Shown: positions 41,151 to 43,913 of the stretch, in pieces
Layout: each line of letters begins with the position of its first letter
Numbering within the stretch: the first letter of the stretch is position 1
NCBI RefSeq assembly: GCF_963678635.1
Contig: NW_026971184.1
Location: 1-43,913, forward strand
Length of the DNA stretch: 43,913 nt
Direction: 5' to 3'
DNA from: Symsagittifera roscoffensis
Lineage: Eukaryota; Xenacoelomorpha; Acoela; Convolutidae
The notes under the pieces: generated by a model
Told to the model about the DNA's origin: nothing
The model's database searches: none
Seen by the model: the letters and a program-made list of their open reading frames with translations, nothing else
Translations under genes and position numbers: made by a program

Positions 41151-41963
41151 CCCTTCACTCCATTCCCATATCTCTTCTTCCGCCTATCCTTAATCCTTTA
41201 CCACTGGTTGCAGTTTCCAAAGCTAAGGCTTCAATTGGACATGGGAAAGATCCTCACCGCCACTCTACACTTGAAGTTGTTATTGAAGTCCATCAGTGTC
41301 CATCCCGGCTCTGCTATTATTCGAACCAGTCTGTCGTCACTGGCGAACACTCTCGGCTCTTTCTGTTCAACCTAATTCTCCACAGAACATTCCACCACGA
41401 AGACCAATTCGCCATAAAGTAAAGATTTAATGTACGCTCTCACCTGCATTTCAGGAAAATTGTGTGACATCACCGGTCGATACACCAACTTGACGAACTC
41501 CCTCAGCCCAAAGATTACAGCCAGCGAATCGATTCGCATCATCACGGTCAGAGCTGTCAGAAGTGTCATGCCACAATACTGTCTACACTCGCTAGTTCTC
41601 GTTGCGACCTTGTCTTCTCCCGTGACGCTCCTGTTCTGTTGCAGGAGATACTGGATCAAAAACATTATCCAATCTTCCATCTTCCGATATGAGGCCGTTT
41701 CCAACTGGGCGTTGAAATCTCAGCTCGTCTCCTGTAGTTGTTCAGGGTAACGCAGGCGCAAAATTAGGTTACCCAGTCGACCATGTGTCATCGATATTAT
41801 GGTGAGGAGTCCATCCAGCCTCAGGTCCACCAACGCTTGAGTGAAGAGATTTCACGGCCACGTACAGTGCCAACACTAAGCCAATCGTCAATTTCCTGAT
41901 ATCCCTCATGAAGCTCGCCATCAGGTTCCTGGAGGCAAAACACAACAAATAAAGTACAATCAA
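41151..41963 (-). pseudogene. Relic block a: N-terminal part of the coding relic
   Basis: Open segments in shifting frames. First comes ASFMRDIRKLTIGLVLALYV from 41963, then a frame with DLRLDGLLTIISMTHGRLGN. Next are 110 codons (41704-41372) with KMEDWIMFLIQYLLQQNRSV, MTLLTALTVMMRIDSLAVIF and VRAYIKSLLYGELVFVVECS. A further frame (41369-41229) reads KEPRVFASDDRLVRIIAEPG and WTLMDFNNNFKCRVAVRIFP. Hydrophobic helices dominate. SDD appears here, but without the other polymerase motifs at proper spacing I do not call it an RdRp motif C. Confidence 0.42.
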
Positions 41964-43154
41964 CTAGAAAATTTTATTTTCCAAACCCACCAGTAAACTA
42001 GCTAAAGCACAAGGCACAAGTTTAACAAACCGTGAAAACATTCAATAAAAACTTAAACCAACTCAGACAATGGAACAAAAAATTAAATTTTTACTAAAAA
42101 CCATAAAACAAAAATTCCATGTTATATATTTTAAAGACAAAACAGCTGGACTAACATTTTTTTACAAAACATATTCCAACAAAAAACATTCTAAACAGCA
42201 AATTAAAGATCAAAGAGAAACATGAATAGTTAACACATCTCTGAGGTTTTTAGAAGTGTTAGTTTAAAAATCCATATTGTTTTCTAAATATACTCTATCT
42301 ATATTAAACACGGGGAACATTTAAAACCACTTACATGACATGTATACGATTTCCTCATCAATCAAGTTCATCTATTCAACTATGATCAGAGTACACAAAA
42401 ACAATCTTGTCTGACCTTGAATTGAGACCTATTTACAAAATTTCAGAGTAACAATTTCATCAATAAGATACCCAAAATACACCAAATATGCAGATAAAAG
42501 AGCATTACATTTAAATGTTTTACTTCGTCTTAGATTATTAGGATAATTGGAAGCAAATGCAACAATAATCAAACAGAACAAAAAGCATACAGAATAAATA
42601 ACATATTAAGCTCACTAGTTTTTTGCTAACCATCGATCATTAATAAAAAAACGATCTAGTAAAAATTCTATCAATGATTCGAAAACCAACACGGATTTTT
42701 TTTCTGCAAAACCCCCTTTTTTCAAACCATGATTTTAAGTTTTCTAAATAAACAGAAGAACAACTTTTTTCTTTCAACATTCTCAAATTGTTCAACAAGA
42801 ATTTGAACAACAAGCAGATATACTAAGAAAAATCCCCTTGTTCTATGCTACATCGAAATTCGATGCTGAAAAAAAAAATTCACCCTTACACCTTCCACAC
42901 AAGATTGAGTAGTTCTCAAAAACAAGCGCATTTAAAGTTCGCCCAAATACTACATAGTCTAGGAGCGTTGAAAAAGCCCCAACTGATGACTGGCCGGCGT
43001 CAGATACTTAAGTTCTATCGTTTTATCACCGTCTAGACCTTGCCATTTGATTTTCTGGTCTATTTAGGGCTAAGCAAAAAAAGGTTTCATTTTAGGCCAT
43101 CAGACAAGCTACTTCTGATCAGCTTTCGTTAAATGCGAAGATAACCAAATAAAC
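41964..43154. other. AT-rich, A-skewed leader between relic and right repeat
   Basis: No gene was seen. The plus strand is A-rich, like 35.4-35.9 kb and 2.5-4.6 kb. A GC-richer 100-bp patch near 42.95-43.05 kb (GACTGGCCGGCGTCAGATAC) precedes the repeat. Confidence 0.55.
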
Positions 43155-43913
43155 GGGTGTCGGATCACCAGACTACGTGATTATCATTAAAAACACTGCT
43201 CGATTATCATAATTTACTATGATTTTAGTGACAGTTATAACTAAATCCGTTCATTGGATTGACCTTTCCTCTCTTTATCTACTCATGCTCTGAAAAACAA
43301 TAAAAAATTGGAGAAAATTCAACTACTCAGGGCATCACAGCAGCTAAAAGTGTGTAATATAGTCTATTAAAACCTTACCATCTCCAATATTCCTCAGTGA
43401 TAACTCTCTTTCTTGCCGATCTCGTGGCGCGGTAGACTACTGATCCGCTCCTGATGTCCCACTGCACCTGCCTTCCGTATGGTTTTTTCAAGGTGAGTGT
43501 CTTATCGTGTCTTGTTACCACGATAAGAGGCTTCGTATCTCTAGCGTTTCTTTCAACTGATTCCTGTTTTGTCTGTGTTTTCTGATTGTCTTGCCAATTG
43601 TGGCCGTACTAGCATTTCTCAGAGACAGACCGCAAATAATGAAAGTTTTGAAAATTAAGAAATCGAGAAAACTCTGACCCTCATTTTCACTGATAATTGA
43701 TCGCTAAGGCCTGCCTTTATTGTCATTTTTCCAGTGCCGCAGCGGTATTGACTGTGCCAATCTGGGGGAAGAGCACATACTCCCAGAACAGTCCTTTGAT
43801 TGTCCCCATTGGACGCAACAACTTACAAATTGCACTGAAAAACTGAAAAATCTACTCCACCTCAACTCACTTCGTGTCATAAAGGGCATCATTTTCATTA
43901 AACTGCTTTCTAA
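43155..43913. repeat. LTR-like long direct repeat, right copy (cut by window end)
   Basis: Direct match to 35940-36749, starting at the same CGGGTGTCGGATC. It lacks the small internal duplication and a GGCACCGGCCC segment present in the left copy, and ends because the window ends. Confidence 0.9.
43501..43527. other. Conserved perfect 9-bp hairpin (right copy)
   Basis: CTTATCGTG and CACGATAAG arms with a nine-base loop, matching 36300-36326. Confidence 0.8.

Larger units (their letters stand above)
35940..43913 (-). mobile_element. LTR-like repeat-flanked element with minus-strand coding relic
   Basis: Two long direct repeats flank about 6.4 kb containing a GC-richer island (about 37.1-41.95 kb) whose minus strand retains long open blocks in shifting frames, and an AT-rich leader (42.0-43.15 kb). 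The layout suggests an old LTR retroelement or a retroelement-captured sequence. However, I found no YxDD reverse transcriptase box, no HHCC/DDE integrase signature and no DTG/DSG protease in the readable frames. Divergence of the repeats and the stops show it is old. The right end is outside the window. Confidence 0.6.

Noticed and set aside
41229-41369. SDD in the coding relic as an RNA-polymerase motif C
   Set aside because: No pre-A, A or B motifs at suitable distances were found on the same strand; a lone SDD is not evidence.

Overview
The window is AT-rich eukaryotic DNA. Candidate splice junctions with short introns, dispersed repeats and broken transposon genes suggest an invertebrate. 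A nematode, perhaps Caenorhabditis, is my best guess, but this is inference and no host gene proves it. There are no operons, rRNAs or tRNAs that I can see, and almost all recognisable coding sequence is transposon- or virus-like and decayed.

Layout. 1-333: TTG microsatellite. 539-1530: a 127-bp tandem duplication beside a possible three-exon host gene on the minus strand. 1.6-4.67 kb: no gene seen. 4.67-11.0 kb: element copy A, holding a decayed zinc-finger/family B DNA polymerase gene (minus strand), a shared non-coding block, and a small divergent ORF (plus strand). 11.0-15.3 kb: two more broken copies of the small ORF, rearranged repeats, and a palindrome. 14.2-24.2 kb: nine arrays of a degenerate unit of about 31 bp built around AAAAGTG-TTT-CACTTTT, joined by recurring spacers and partly duplicated as a 2.2-kb block. 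21.7-25.9 kb: two further small-ORF relics on the minus strand, one with its shared non-coding block. 25.9-29.3 kb: a 179-bp tandem duplication, AT-rich DNA with one weak ORF, and a short related array. 29.3-35.4 kb: element copy B, a second polymerase relic in the opposite orientation (plus strand), bracketed by short direct repeats. 35.9-43.9 kb: a long direct repeat (LTR-like, second copy cut by the window end) flanking a GC-richer stretch of decayed minus-strand coding sequence that I cannot identify.

The main interpretation is that the polymerase gene, the roughly 1.3-kb non-coding block, the small acidic ORF and the 31-bp arrays belong to one previously larger mobile element. The block and the small ORF recur in the same order and relative orientation in several copies, and array orientation follows small-ORF orientation. 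Copies A and B carry different damage. Copy A has lost the polymerase motif B region but keeps motif C; copy B keeps motif B but has a mutated and frameshifted motif C. Neither can encode an active enzyme. The small ORF family (signature QPVDDFLFPWE) is the part I cannot match to anything known.
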